Positions 46,177-57,363 of a stretch of 64,000 bases of DNA are shown here, one piece after another. The stretch is from assembly GCA_964036195.1 (NCBI GenBank), contig OZ038460.1:4777504-4841503 (forward strand), in the 5' to 3' direction. A program made the position numbers and the translations under genes. Numbering within the stretch: the stretch's first letter is position 1; every line of letters begins with the position of its first letter. The notes beneath the pieces are model-generated. The model did not search any database, was not told the DNA's origin, and worked only from the letters and a program-made list of their open reading frames with translations. This stretch comes from Sphaerolaimus hirsutus (lineage: Eukaryota; Nematoda; Chromadorea; Monhysterida; Sphaerolaimidae).

Positions 46177-49100
46177 CTAAAGTTCCCATTTTGTCCCCAG
46201 CCCAAAAAACACCACAAACTTGGGCTCAGCATCCTCAGTAGCCTGCTGCACCAACTGATCAACACCCAGCACCTTGACCTGGTCCTCAACACCGCCGCAC
46301 AGCAGCACCGAACTGTCCACCTTCCCGAAGGACACGCAGTGCAGCGGCGCGAAGGGCGAGCACGCGACCAGGGTGCAGTCCCAGACCCTGTAAAATGCCC
46401 TGTCAAATGTCAAATGGCATGCAAAGCTGTCAAAAGTCATGTAAAATGCCCTGGAAAATGGCAAACGTACGTTTGCCATTTTGCAGGGCATTTTACATGA
46501 CTTTTGACAGCTTTGCATGACATTTGACATTTCACAGGGCATTTTACAGGGTCCGAGATCGGTACCAGCTGCCGCCCCGTGGGTATGTCCCAGACGCACA
46601 GCGAGCCGGGCGACGTGTCGCTGCACGCGGCCACCAGCCGCCCGTCCGGCGACACGCACACGCTGCTCGCCGACGACTGAGATGCGGTTAATAGTGGGTG
46701 AAAGCTTGTGGTCGGACACAGGGACGTATCCAGGATTTTTGAGCGGGGGGGGCTGCTTGTTTACGGAAGCCGGCGAACGGGGGGGGGGCTCAGCCCCCCC
46801 CCCCTAAAATTTTTCCCTATATAGGGACGGAGAGGCGTTTTGGCGCTAGCGCCATACAAAGGCACCATTCCATGGCGCTATTGGCGTTGGCGCCAGCGCC
46901 AGGAACCGCTTTAAATGTATGTAAAATGCATACATATACAGCGAAAATCGCAAAAATGGGTTTTATTTCCGAGTATATTGGTTTAAAGGGGCCGATCCGC
47001 TGAAAATACAATGCATGGGGACGAAATTGCGCGCTTGCGCGCAAAATTTTTAAGAAACATCGGAAAATATACAGGAAAAGTTGCATTTTCCGGGACTTTT
47101 TGGATCTCACCCCGGGAAGGGGGGGGGGCTGCAGCCCCCCCCCGCCCCCCCCCTGGATACGTCCTTGGTCGGACAGATAAATATTTATGTTCGACTAAGA
47201 TTGGGTTGAGGGACTGGGGATCAGGGACTACTAGGTATGAAAAAAACGTTTTTCAGGCAAAAAAAGGGCGATTTCAGGTAATCCTATTTTAGCCATTTTC
47301 CGCAAGAAAATGTCTATCTAAACGTCACAGCGCAAAACAATGCTACCCATACAAATACAGCGTAAGGATGTATCCAAGGGAGGGGGGGGGGGGAGTGGTG
47401 ACGGGCTGCAAAAAATTTGCACGCAGGCGCGCATTCGACCATCAAACCAGGTATTATTAGTAGATCAGTTACTGTAATTAGAGGCAAATCCCCAAATAGC
47501 GCCAGCGCAGTGACGCCATTTCGTCACTCAGTAGAAAAACACCCATCCCCCACAAAAACCTTCCAACCCCCACCTTCATCCCTGGAAAGGACCTCACGCA
47601 CTGTCCACTGAGCACGTCGTACATCCTGACCTCCCTGTGCGCGTCGGCGGCCATCACGTAGTTGGCGTTGGGGTGGAACTGGACGCAGCGCACGCCGGCC
47701 GTGTGCTCGGCGAACAGACGGACTGGGTGCAGCCGTTCCGTGCACCAGAGTGCAGCGCTGTTGTCTCCGCCACCGGTGGCGAAGTAGTAGCCCCTGGAAG
47801 GTTTGGACGGGTTTTGGAATCACACACTAGTTGACATCGCAAATTCGTGTCAACTAAATAACACACAAAATTCTTGAGAGCATCACACGTAACAGAAACA
47901 ATGCGAATCAAGTGTCACTATATAAAATTTACTATGCTATATCATGTAGGAACGTTGAAATAATATACATAAGTAACCAAAATTTTGTTGAATTAGTTGA
48001 CACTGATTTTGATGTTAATTAGTGTGTGTTGGCCCCTTGACAAATTTGGTGTTGAAGGGTGCTTTTGTTTGCCCTCATCTCAGTATGCACATTTTCCATG
48101 TCGGATTCGCTAGTTTAGCTAGCTTTTCTAGCGATTTTGATTTTTTAATATCGTTTTTATAGCTTTTAGTTTAAACCATTCGAAACTCATTCTAATCATT
48201 TTATTATTGTAGCTTTTACTATCAAAAGCCAAACATTTTGCATCGATACACTGGACAGAATGCTACTTATTTGTTCTTTAATAAAAAAAATTCCACATAA
48301 AATAACTAAAAAACCGATTTTTTCAATGAAATTGCTTTTGGGTTATGCATCCGTTCACGCAACACACCAACCACAAACAAAATCGACACTCATCAAACAC
48401 AAAAACACAAAAAGTCACAAACCTCGGCGAGAACTGAACATCCCAAATAGGATATCCTCCCAACTGATACACGACCAAATTGTGCCACAACTGGGTGCTC
48501 CACAAGCGCACCGTGGAGTCGGCCGAGCTTGACAGCAAGAGGCGCTTGTCGGGGCTGAACGAGGTGCCGTACACGGGGCCCGAGTGCGCGCGGAGGGAGT
48601 AGACGCCTTGTTGTTTGGTATCGTCCAGCATTTCGGTCAGGATACTGTCTGGGTTGGGTGCTTGCTTACGCACTCACAGACAGTGTTGAGTGTAGGGGTG
48701 GCCGAAAAAGATTTTTTCAACGTCAGGGTTTTTTATTAAAAACCCGTTTTTTTCAAAAACAGGGTTTATTTTAAAATAAAACCGTTTTTTTCAAAAGCTC
48801 ACTGATATGGTCATGAGTCAACATATACAGGTAAATCAGACAGGTGACAGTACTTTGTGATGTTATATATAGCCATAGAATGTATGTAGTGTCAAGGGAT
48901 AGCATTATAAGTGGTGATTTCTGTCAAAAAATATCTGTTTTATGTCGACTTATTACGGATATCGGCTTTTGTCAAACATCCGTGACTTCAAATGAAGTTG
49001 GGTATGGAAAACTGCTTAAATAAGGATATAAGTGCAGGCTAACACATTGGCAGTGGTGTTTCACACTGGACAAGTATGTGGGGGCACATTGGCTGTATAT

Positions 49101-52100
49101 TATATACTACACTAGCACAACGTGGCGACTGAGGCCTTCTGTGCATGTTTACCCGCTGTGCATGTAGACACCAATTTTCACTCAAATCGCTAATTTTCAT
49201 ACCATTTTACACATTTTCACCTTCAAAACCACTAGTTCATGTGTTTCATTGTCTATTTTAAGCTATTTCTTGTAGTATATGTGCTTATATACCCATTTTT
49301 AGTAATTTTTAATCTACTTTTGTACCTTTTTCCTCATTATAAAAAGCCTATACAATGGACCCCCACGAACCCCCAAACCCCTCAACCTTTTTTTCCAGCT
49401 ATCTATCCCTCCAGAGGAGCGATTAGCCATCTATCCAACCTCTTGGGGGGTCAAAATCTTGAATACCCCTGACATGCACAGCGGGTAAACATGCACAGAG
49501 GCACAGGCCCCAACGTGGCTTATTATAGCACTACCATAACCAGGCTACACTACATAATAGCACAAACAAATGGAAGCTTTTACACTAAAATGCCTCAAAC
49601 CCAATGAAAACAACCACAAATGGTAAAGTACAGGTGAAATTGCGCGCTTGCGCGCAAAAAAAATGCAAAATACCTAGTGCTTAGTACTAAAAATTTTGGC
49701 CAAGGTTTTAAAAAAACGGTTTCGATGGTCATGATTTTTTTAAAATAAAACGTTAAAAAAAAACCTTTCATAAAAACCCTTGGCCATCCCTAGTTGAGTG
49801 CTAAGTATAGTTTTATGTGGCAATAGGTGATGTCAAGTATAGGGTTGGCCGATGTTTTTTTTAAAACGTTTTTTATTTAAAAAAAACGTTTTTTTTAATA
49901 AAAAAACATGACGTCCGAAATGTTTTTTTTATATTTTTAAATCAACCGAAATTTTTAGTACTAAGCACTAGGTATTTTGTAAAATTTTTGCGCGCAAGCG
50001 CGCAATTTCACACACAAATTGACATTGGTGGTTGTTTTAATTGGTTTTGTGGCATTTTTAGTGTCAAAGTATCCATTTCTATGTGCTACCATGGGTTAAT
50101 AAGCCGTCATATGTTGCTGTAGTAGATAATATTGAGGTAATGTGCTTCCATGTACCTCCACAGTGTGTAACTTCACTCCCAAAGTAACAACCTCGTTTGA
50201 TAACCTTGTTTGATCACTATTCCGTGCCAAACTTTACCTGAAGTCACGAACATTCGACTATAAGGCGATATAAGAACGATATGTCGACGAAAAATGGATA
50301 TTTTTGACACAAATCACCACTTATAATGCTATCCCATGGCTCCACAGACATTATATGGTCATATATAACATCACAGAGTATTGCCACTGTCTGATATACC
50401 TAAATATATATGTTGACACAAGGTCATATCTGGGAGCTTTTAAAAAAAACGTTTTTTATTTAAAAAAAAACGTTTTTTTTTTTAAAAAACATCGAGTTAA
50501 AAAAAAACGTTTTTTTTCCAACCCTAGTCAAGTAACAAGTATGCTTTTAAGTGTCGAGTACTTTCATTTAAAACTTTACTTACACAACATTTTTCTTGTC
50601 ACTAGTCCACGGGTGCGGAGGGGTGGGGTTCGATATGTAGGCTTTTTCAGTTAGAGAATTAAAAATTAAATTAGATAATTAAAAAGCGCACCAGATAGGT
50701 AGGTGGGCGATTTGGAGGGGGGGGGGTTCAGGGCGTAGTAGCCAAAAATTTTGGGGAAAGCCCCCTTCCTACCTCTGAAGTCAGCCAAGTAACAGAAAAA
50801 TTTGTAACAAACCAGACTCCTTGTCCAACTTGTCCAATTCATCGGGGTGCTTGAGCGGCATGAGCAGTCGATCGTTTAGCGTCCACACGTTGACGGAGGA
50901 ATCGGCCCCGCCCGTCGCCAGCCACAAGTTGTCCTCGCTGAACGACATGTTCGTCACGCTGAAAGTTGTCGTCGCAAAATTAGGTTCTATTCAACTTGGA
51001 GGTCAATAGCAAAATTAGGTTCTATTCAACTTTTGGGGGCCAATAGACAGTTGGCCCGGCGAGTCAACATATTCCTCTACGGATGTGAATTTATAATGTT
51101 CGAATTTCAGTTTTGAACATTCAGTTTTGATTCCTTCAAATCAAACCAGTTTTAAAACACTTAAATGTGCCCAAATGACTAAATTATCCATCAAAACCGA
51201 CCCTCCATACGCATTCATCATGGTATACATAAGGACGTAAGGCGGGGAATCTGCAGTAATGGGCGCGCGGCGGGCCGCGTCACGCTGCCGCTGGCGCCGC
51301 TCTGCTCGCACAGTGTCGCTGCTGAAATTGGGATGGCAATTTTCAGGTTGATTGACATAATACCATAAATCCTCGAATAAGAGCAAAGGGGTGTTATTTT
51401 TTCGTCTGAGTTTTTAACGGGTGGGGGGAATTATTCGAGGATTTGCGGTATACACTAATATTCAACGTATGCGTGATGGAATATCTAGCGATTCGTGAAG
51501 CATTAGGCATTTCAAAACTTGATCATTATCTCTATTTTCCATGTTAATCACACTCTTATGCTCAAAACAACAAAACTTATCACCGCCCACAACAAAACTA
51601 TTCGCAACAAATTAACCATCACGTTTGATTACATCACAAAAATGTCAACATCAGGAAGTCTCACATTTCAGGCAGCGGAATCCTCCCCGGCGGCGGCGCG
51701 GCGGGATCTTTTGCTTTCTTGGCCGATTTGTCGTCCCTGCGGCTGGCTTTTTTGCCGCCCAGCGACGACTTCTTGCCGCCCTCGTCGGGCATGGTGTCGT
51801 CGCGCAACAACCCGTACAATACCTTTTGTTTGTTCACTGCAAATATTCATTCGATGCGGGGGGTAGCAAGGGGGGGGGTAAAAATTTCAATTTTAAAATG
51901 GCGATTTTCACCCAATTTTCACTAAAAACTGCTAATTTTTGCACTATTGTAAAATTGACACATTGAAAATCGCTATTTTTAACCTACTTTCGCCAATTTT
52001 TGCCTTTCTACATTATACAGCCTATGAAACAAACGAGAAAAATAACACATGCTCACTCGATTTTGCCGGTTCACCCAACGCGTTTCCAGAGATTGCGTTC

Positions 52101-53500
52101 GATGCAGGCGCGCTGCGCGGCGGCGCGTCCAACGCTGCACGAAGCATATAATTATTGCAATGTTCTGTTTAACTGGATCTAAGCTTAAAACACTTGGGGG
52201 CAGTTCCGCAAATTGAGAAGAAAATTGGCAAAAGCGAAGGGAAATGGCAAGTAAAACATAAAAAGTAATTTCCCTTCGCTTTGCCAATTCACTTCTCACT
52301 TCACTTCGCATTTGCCATTTTATTGCTCACTTCTCAATTTGCGGAACTGGCCCCTGAACCTACACTCAATGTGCAGTCTGGTTCTCATAATTCCCTGCAG
52401 CAGCGTGTGTTTCAGCAGAAAAGTTTTCAATTCATTCAAACTTTGTCGCGACACCCGAATGATAAATTGACCAGTTCTGGAAATTGGCCCGTAGAAATTT
52501 AGCGAAGTTTTTAAAATCAAGTTTTTTTTCACAAAAGGTTATCCCACCTGAGACAATTGGCATAGGGGCTATTATTGAGCTGATCGGAAGTAGCCACGTA
52601 CTTCAAAATGTTTGTAAACTGCTGCCAGTAATCTAACTGGACGGGGGCGAACTCAGTGAAGAAATCGTTGGCTGAATGTGATTTTTTACAATTACTGTAC
52701 ATATGGATATTCTGAGCAGACCGCGTGCTTTAGCAAATTACATAATAAAATTATGTGATATATTTCGCGCTATATTTTTCCATTCCCAAAATGACACCAA
52801 TCTATTGTATTGAGGAATATTGGTCCGTCATAAGAAAATGATTGGAATATCAACTTTGGTTCGTTACTCAGATGGTATATGGTAATTCGTTGTGCAAAGT
52901 ATGCAGTCCGTTGATCGTATACAGTGAAAAGTTAATCAGTTACCAGCTTCGTACTGGGCATTGGCGATCAGTTCAAGATACACATTAGCAAAAGTGGGAT
53001 ACAGTATGCACCGTAATTCAGGCTGAAATGTAAAAAATTTCCGTTTACCAATGGAATAACGGGGATGCAAAAGTAAAATGTACACCGAACCTTGTATCGA
53101 TCCGAAACAGTTTGTACAAAACGCATCAGAGAACGATATTCGGATCGGTAATTCATAGCCGAGCCATCGCTGAAATTCAGAAAAATCGTCGATTTTTCGC
53201 AGAAAAAACGGAAACGGTCGATTTCTCCGATCCAGTTGGAACCCACCTCATCTGAACGCTTGGCACACTGCCAGCATTGTAATCTCCATCAGTTTTAACC
53301 GGCCGTCCAGCTTCCCGAGCCAACGCCGCTTCAGCATCCTGAAATTGAAATACAAAATCATTTTTCCCATCTTGACAAAACCAAATTTGCAGACGACTGA
53401 CGTTAAATCCACGTTTATGAAGGAAAGCTAAAATGCTGCCCAAATTTTCTGTGTCTAACGATCCCAAATCGCCTGACGTCGTGTCGCTGACGTCCGCCAT
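46177..53500 (-). CDS. TAF5: TAF5, WD40 scaffold subunit of TFIID/SAGA-type complexes
   Basis: Nuclear general transcription scaffold. Exons on the minus strand: 53500-53402, 53338-53247, 53169-53091, 53022-52944, 52671-52548, 52476-52364, 52134-52057, 51836-51665, 51321-51202, 50958-50813, 48648-48423, 47793-47574, 46676-46548 and 46387-46177. All junctions close in phase except the last. Together about 629 codons. The N-terminus has a LisH motif (ILAFLHKRGFN, then DAEAALAREAG), split by an intron. The TAF5 N-terminal domain follows (ILYPTFANVYLELIANAQYE, FIIRVSRQSLNELKTFL, KVLYGLL), then a Lys-rich linker ending PGRIPLPE. The WD40 propeller is clear (GPVYGTSFSPDKRLLLSSS, DSTVRLWS, YPIWDVQFSP, VQFHPNANYV, VCVSPDGRLVAAC). 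Order and motifs are collinear with human TAF5, which is somewhat longer. A foldback element interrupts the last repeat at 46547-46388. Confidence 0.92.
46384..46555. mobile_element. CCCTGTAAAATG foldback inside the last WD repeat of TAF5
   Basis: Near-perfect palindrome: GACCCTGTAAAATGCCCTG at each end, inner arms of GTCATGTAAAATGCCCTG and centre GGCAAACGTACGTTTGCC. Read with TAF5, its ends supply a donor (CCT|GTAAAATG) and an acceptor (CATTTTACAG|G), a 160-base intron. That splice leaves upstream phase 0 against downstream phase 2. The flanking exons are each unmistakably TAF5. Confidence 0.85.
46735..47165. repeat. GC-run and GGCGCC-rich repeat in a TAF5 intron
   Basis: GGATTTTTGAGCGGGGGGGGCTG and CAGCCCCCCCC words at 46733-46804 are mirrored by GGGGCTGCAGCCCCCCCC...CTGGATACGTCC at 47120-47163. 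The ends ACGTATCCAGGATT and CCTGGATACGTCC are inverted, suggesting a foldback of about 0.43 kb. A GGCGCC cluster sits at 46830-46912. Confidence 0.6.
47822..48037. mobile_element. ACACACTAGTTGACAT hairpin element in a TAF5 intron
   Basis: CACACACTAGTTGACATCG is mirrored by GATGTTAATTAGTGTGTG. The interior (ACAGAAACAATGCGAATCAAGTGTCA) resembles 42790-42840. It begins about 28 bases after the exon start at 47793, upstream in TAF5 orientation. Confidence 0.7.
48693..49793. mobile_element. Foldback element with TAGGGGTGGCC ends and AAAACCGTTTTT arms
   Basis: TAGGGGTGGCCGAAAAAGAT on the left, CTTGGCCATCCCTA on the right. Arms are iterations of AAAACCCG/AACGTTTTT. The interior shares GGGGCACATTGGCTGTATAT and ACTACACTAGCAC (complement) with the copies at 49840 and 54414. 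It lies in the TAF5 intron 50812-48649. Confidence 0.75.
49840..50527. mobile_element. Foldback element with TAGGGTTGGCC ends and AAAAAACGTTTTTT arms
   Basis: TAGGGTTGGCCGATG on the left and TTTCCAACCCTAG on the right. The arms are nearly pure AAAAAACGTTTTTT iterations. The interior contains GCGCGCAAGCGCGCAATTTC and AATAAGCCGTCATATG, shared with 48693-49793 (complement) and 54414-55083. Confidence 0.8.
51360..51450. mobile_element. Short hairpin of the CCTCGAATAAGAG family in a TAF5 intron
   Basis: TACCATAAATCCTCGAATAAG on the left is mirrored by TTATTCGAGGATTTGCGGTA on the right. Probably a short derivative of the 15594-16036 type. Confidence 0.65.
52194..52355. mobile_element. GGGGCCAGTTCCGCAA foldback filling a TAF5 intron
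   Basis: GGGGGCAGTTCCGCAAATTG is mirrored by CAATTTGCGGAACTGGCCCC. Arms are AAGTAAAAnGGCAAAAGCG iterations. The element occupies about 160 of the 229 bases of the intron 52363-52135, starting about 8 bases inside its donor end. Confidence 0.85.
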
Positions 53501-53512
53501 TTTGAACAGTGT

Positions 53513-53819
53513 TCAATTTTCGGAGGGATTCGAAAGTGATAAGCCCCGCATTTCGCGGTAGCCTGTGGAATAAAAAGTAACACAGTGAGCGTCGGGTTTT
53601 GTACAGTGAGCGACACTTTTTATTGTTACAGGAAGGGAAGTTTCGCAAAAAGATAGATGAACATGCCGGCGAATTCTCACTCAACTTTGGCATGCCGCCA
53701 GCGGCAGACAACAGTGAAAGCAGCCGTTCCAGGATGTGTTCATTTTGACGGGCGGTTGACATAAATTGATTTACTTTCCCATGCACGCGTTTAGTGGATT
53801 TTCGTATGGCTGTGGTCAT
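53513..53819 (-). CDS. Small two-exon frame immediately upstream of TAF5, unrecognised
   Basis: Exon 53819-53681 starts with ATG and ends TTGA|GTGAGA. Exon 53562-53513 follows a good acceptor (TTTTTATTCCACAG). The junction closes in phase and gives about 62 codons, stopping at 53513. The TAF5 ATG is at 53500, 12 bases further on in the same transcript direction. The product is basic at its start (AIRKSTKRVHGK) with a probable amphipathic helix (NEHILERLLSLLSAAGG). No family was recognised. It could be a conserved upstream frame, a dicistronic partner or a short separate protein. Confidence 0.5.
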
Positions 53820-54413
53820 TTTATTTTATTTTTTTCTGTGATGTTGAGATGCAATACCATGTAAAAAAATAACTCGCCATATTTATACGTCTGCCCAGTT
53901 ACCTATTTAAAAGGCACTAAATTTAACACTGAACTAAATACATATATCGCTTTGACATGCTTAGAGTAGACCTCTAGAAACCGCTGAGTGTCCTTTTGTG
54001 TTTCACGCATCCGTATATGAAAAAATACTCACGTAAATAAGCCTAAACATAACATAAAAAGTACACATCAATATTTTGGGCCACATTTTGAGTAAACAAG
54101 TATTTTCCCTTAGATTTATCAACTTTCACGTTATAAATTTCCACACTTTCCCAAACAATACAGCGCTGGCACGTAATCTTTATTCCACATGTGGAAATGT
54201 CGCAATTTCCACAGAATTATGTGAAAATTAATCTGCTAATGTGAACGGACGTGTCTATTTTCGGTATGTCGCCTCCAATCAAGGCACAAACGCTAATGCG
54301 CTAATCGTTGTTGCGCTCAAGAAATTTGTTCACGTCATTCCAAATCTTCACAGTTTTATTTAGGTGTTTGTGGAGTGTGGAGATCTGGGTAAAAGATTGA
54401 ATACTTGTATACC

Positions 54414-55083
54414 TAGGGTTGGCACTTGATTTTTTTAAACTGATTTTTTTTAATCTGATTTTTTTAAATCTGATTTTTTTTTGTAAATCACGGTAGAAAC
54501 TGATTTTAATTTAAAAAATCAAAATGAAACATTTCTGGTAGACTTGCACTAGGTATTTTGCAATTTTTTGCGCACTAGCACGCAATTTCCTATACACATT
54601 ACCATTGGTGACGTTTTCATGGGTTTTGGGCATTTTTAGTGTAAAAGATTGTATTTATTCATGCTATGGTGTAATAATAAGCCGTGATATGCTAGTGTAG
54701 TATATAATTACCAGCCAATGTGCTCCCGCGTCCCACATACTTCTACAGTGTGTAGCATCACTGGCAATGTATTACAACCTTCTCTTACAACTTTATTTAA
54801 GCACTATTCCATGCTGAACTTCACTTGAAGTCACGAACGTTCAACAAAAGGCGATATATGTAATAAGTCGATGTAAAATGGATATTTTTGAAAGAAATCA
54901 CTGCTTATAATGCTATCCCATGATACCACAGTCATAATATGACCACAATAGACATAACAATGCATTGTCTGACACTTAACATACATATATTTTTTATCTA
55001 TACTCCTATTTTGGGCGATTTTAAAAAATCTGATTTTAATTTAAAAAAATCAATTTTAAAAAAATTGATTTTTTCCAACCCTA
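54414..55083. mobile_element. Foldback element with TAGGGTTGG ends and AAATCTGATTTTT arms
   Basis: TAGGGTTGGCACTTG on the left and TTTTTCCAACCCTA on the right. Arms are iterations of TTTTTTAAATCTGATT. The interior has GTGATATGCTAGTGTAGTAT and ACTTCTACAGTGTGTAGC, collinear with 49840-50527. Confidence 0.8.
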
Positions 55084-55780
55084 TGTATACCCCATCTGGA
55101 TATCCAAGCAATGAAATTTACCATATATCTTTTGAATCAAAAGTAAAAACTGTTGTATTTTTTCACTATGTTACATTACCCAAAAGATCCAGTGAAATTG
55201 GTTGACATTTTTCCAAACGGCCAATTTTGTAATGTATAAAGGAATGTAAAGGACGACATTATAGATATCATATGCATTTGTTATTTGAAACTTGTTATTT
55301 AGGTATAACTCGACTGACAGCACACCTAGTATGTAAACCTACCATAATTTAATGAATAAAATATTGTGATAAATTTCGTAATTAATTTTTCCATAGTAAA
55401 AACGAAATATTATCATGAAAAACTGTATAATTTTTGGTTTATTTTTCAGATGGGTTATGGTAGGTTTTCATACTAAGTGTGATGTCCGCCGCCTATATTA
55501 TTTTTCTCAATTGAATTGAAACATAGTGCTGATAATGAACAGTGCTGATAGTGAACAGGTTCAACACTTCTGAAGTAAATAGGAGACGTCACTCAAAATA
55601 AATAATCAAATAAATATATTTATAATAAATTCATAAATAAATTTATAATAAAATAAATAAATTTATAATAAAATAAATAAATAAATTTATTTTAATAAAT
55701 ACAAATGAATAAATTTATTCAGAGGCCTGGCGCTGTACTTGGGGGTTACCATAATTTAACGAATAAAAGCACGTGGGAAA

Positions 55781-55943
55781 GGCCCCACACACGCTAGTTG
55801 ACATCGACACTAAATGTCAACTGGTTCCGTTCCTAATTCAAAGATTGCGTTTGAAGGTCGTTCGTCCACTCGTCAGCAAGCTTTGAATTGGGATCGGCAC
55901 CAGTTGACATTTGGTGTCAATGTCAACTAGCGTGTGTGGGCCC
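55781..55943. mobile_element. GGCCCCACACACGCTAGTTGACAT hairpin element
   Basis: The left end GGCCCCACACACGCTAGTTG is mirrored by CAACTAGCGTGTGTGGGCCC. The inner arms (AACTGGTTCCGTTCCTAATT and complement-like AATTGGGATCGGCACCAGTT) continue the pairing, so nearly the whole 160 bases can fold. Confidence 0.8.
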
Positions 55944-56535
55944 ATTAAGTGCACCAAATTCATCGGTAGTAAGAGCATCGCCTGATGAAAAAAAACAAGT
56001 TTTGTTTTATTCAGACGGGATATGGTAGATTCCATTGTAAAGTGTGTGGTCACTGGATTAGAACTTATCGAAGGCTGATTCGACCACTTGTTGAAAGGAA
56101 TATTATATTTTCAACAAAAATAATAATGAATGTTTGGCACTATTTACGCATACTAGTTGACATTCCAATGTCAACTGGTTGATGTCAATTCATATTTTCG
56201 TTTGCGTGTTGCAGAACCATCCCCAGATGCAGATATCGCAACTTTGGAAAATAAATAGTGTGAAAAAGTATTGATGAAGATCGTTCTACGACGCATGAAC
56301 TCAAGGCTGATTTTACATCAACCAGTTGACATTCAAATGCTAACTAGTGTGTGTAGCGCCATAGATGAAAGTAATAAGTTGACAACATATTTCTCGAGTG
56401 ATCTAGACTATTCCGTAATCTTAACGCTCTTATGTCCTTCCTTAATAGACAAAATACATGTGTGTAAATGTGTGTAACTACCTAAACATACTGAAGTATT
56501 ATAATAATGTATCACCCACTTATTTAGCATCTTTT

Positions 56536-56943
56536 TTGCTGAAACTGCGTTTACACTGCGACTTGTGCCGACAATTCTAAAAGTGAAAAAGTTCCATAAT
56601 TTTGGAATTAAGTTCCATATCTGCGAGAAAATGCAGTGAAGTATACTCACTAGTTAACTGCACTCACATGCCAATTTGCAGATAAATTGTTCATGTCGTT
56701 CCAGAGTTATAAGCACTTTAATAATATTTCCAGAAAAGCGAACCGACAAGCAAAATATTTTTTGAAATGCTTATAACTCTGGAACGAAATGGACGATTTA
56801 TCAGCAAATTGGCATGTGAGTGCACTTAACTAGTGAGTATGCTTCACTGCATTTTCTTGCATATATGGGACTTTATTCCAAAATTATGGAACTTTATCAC
56901 TTTTTAAAATTGTCAGCACAAGTCGCAGTGTAAACGCAGCTTT
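56536..56943. mobile_element. Long hairpin element, arms about 190 bp
   Basis: GCTGAAACTGCGTTTACACTG at 56536 is mirrored near 56943 (GTAAACGCAGCTTTAAC). Between, CCATAATTTTGGAATTAAG/TTATTCCAAAATTATGG and TGCACTCACATGCCAATTTG/CAAATTGGCATGTGAGTGCA pair in order around a short loop near 56740. There is no coding frame. Confidence 0.85.
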
Positions 56944-56972
56944 AACAAAACACCATTCCATGAAAATCTATA

Positions 56973-57125
56973 TACCGTATTTCCTTGAAATACCCCCGGG
57001 GGGGGGGGGGGTGATTGTTTCAGAGTGGGACTTTTTAGGGGGGTTAAACGAGGAGGGTATTTTGAGGGGGGGCTTGTAAATTCATAGTGTCCATTTTGAG
57101 GGGGGTATTTCGGGGAAATACGGTA
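56973..57125. mobile_element. Short CCGTATTTCCTTGAAATACCCCC foldback
   Basis: TACCGTATTTCCTTGAAATA on the left and TATTTCGGGGAAATACGGTA on the right with G/C runs between. It has almost no unique interior. Confidence 0.75.
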
Positions 57126-57363
57126 CACTTAATAACTGACAATTGAATAAACATTTTATGTGCCCGCTCAAGTGAATGAATGGAAATACGGTATACACTC
57201 ACTCGGTCACGTTTTATACCCCAATAGATGATTTTGAAAGAGGTGTTTAACAAGAAACTTTGTTTTTCAAAAAACACGTCACGTTTGAAAACCGGTTTCT
57301 TTTACAAACCCGATAAGAACACATCTCCCATTCCCAGGGGTCTTCAAGGGGGGGGGGGGGGGC

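Larger units (their letters stand above)
53820..56530. other. Intergenic, element-rich; no gene recognised
   Basis: AT-rich DNA upstream of TAF5, so it should hold the TAF5 promoter, though no motif was assigned. It contains a foldback at 54414-55083, an AAATAAATTTATAATA tract at 55600-55700 and a hairpin at 55781-55943. TATTTATTCAGA-like ATGGTAGATTTCATT words recur at 55440, 56015 and 57720. Confidence 0.5.
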
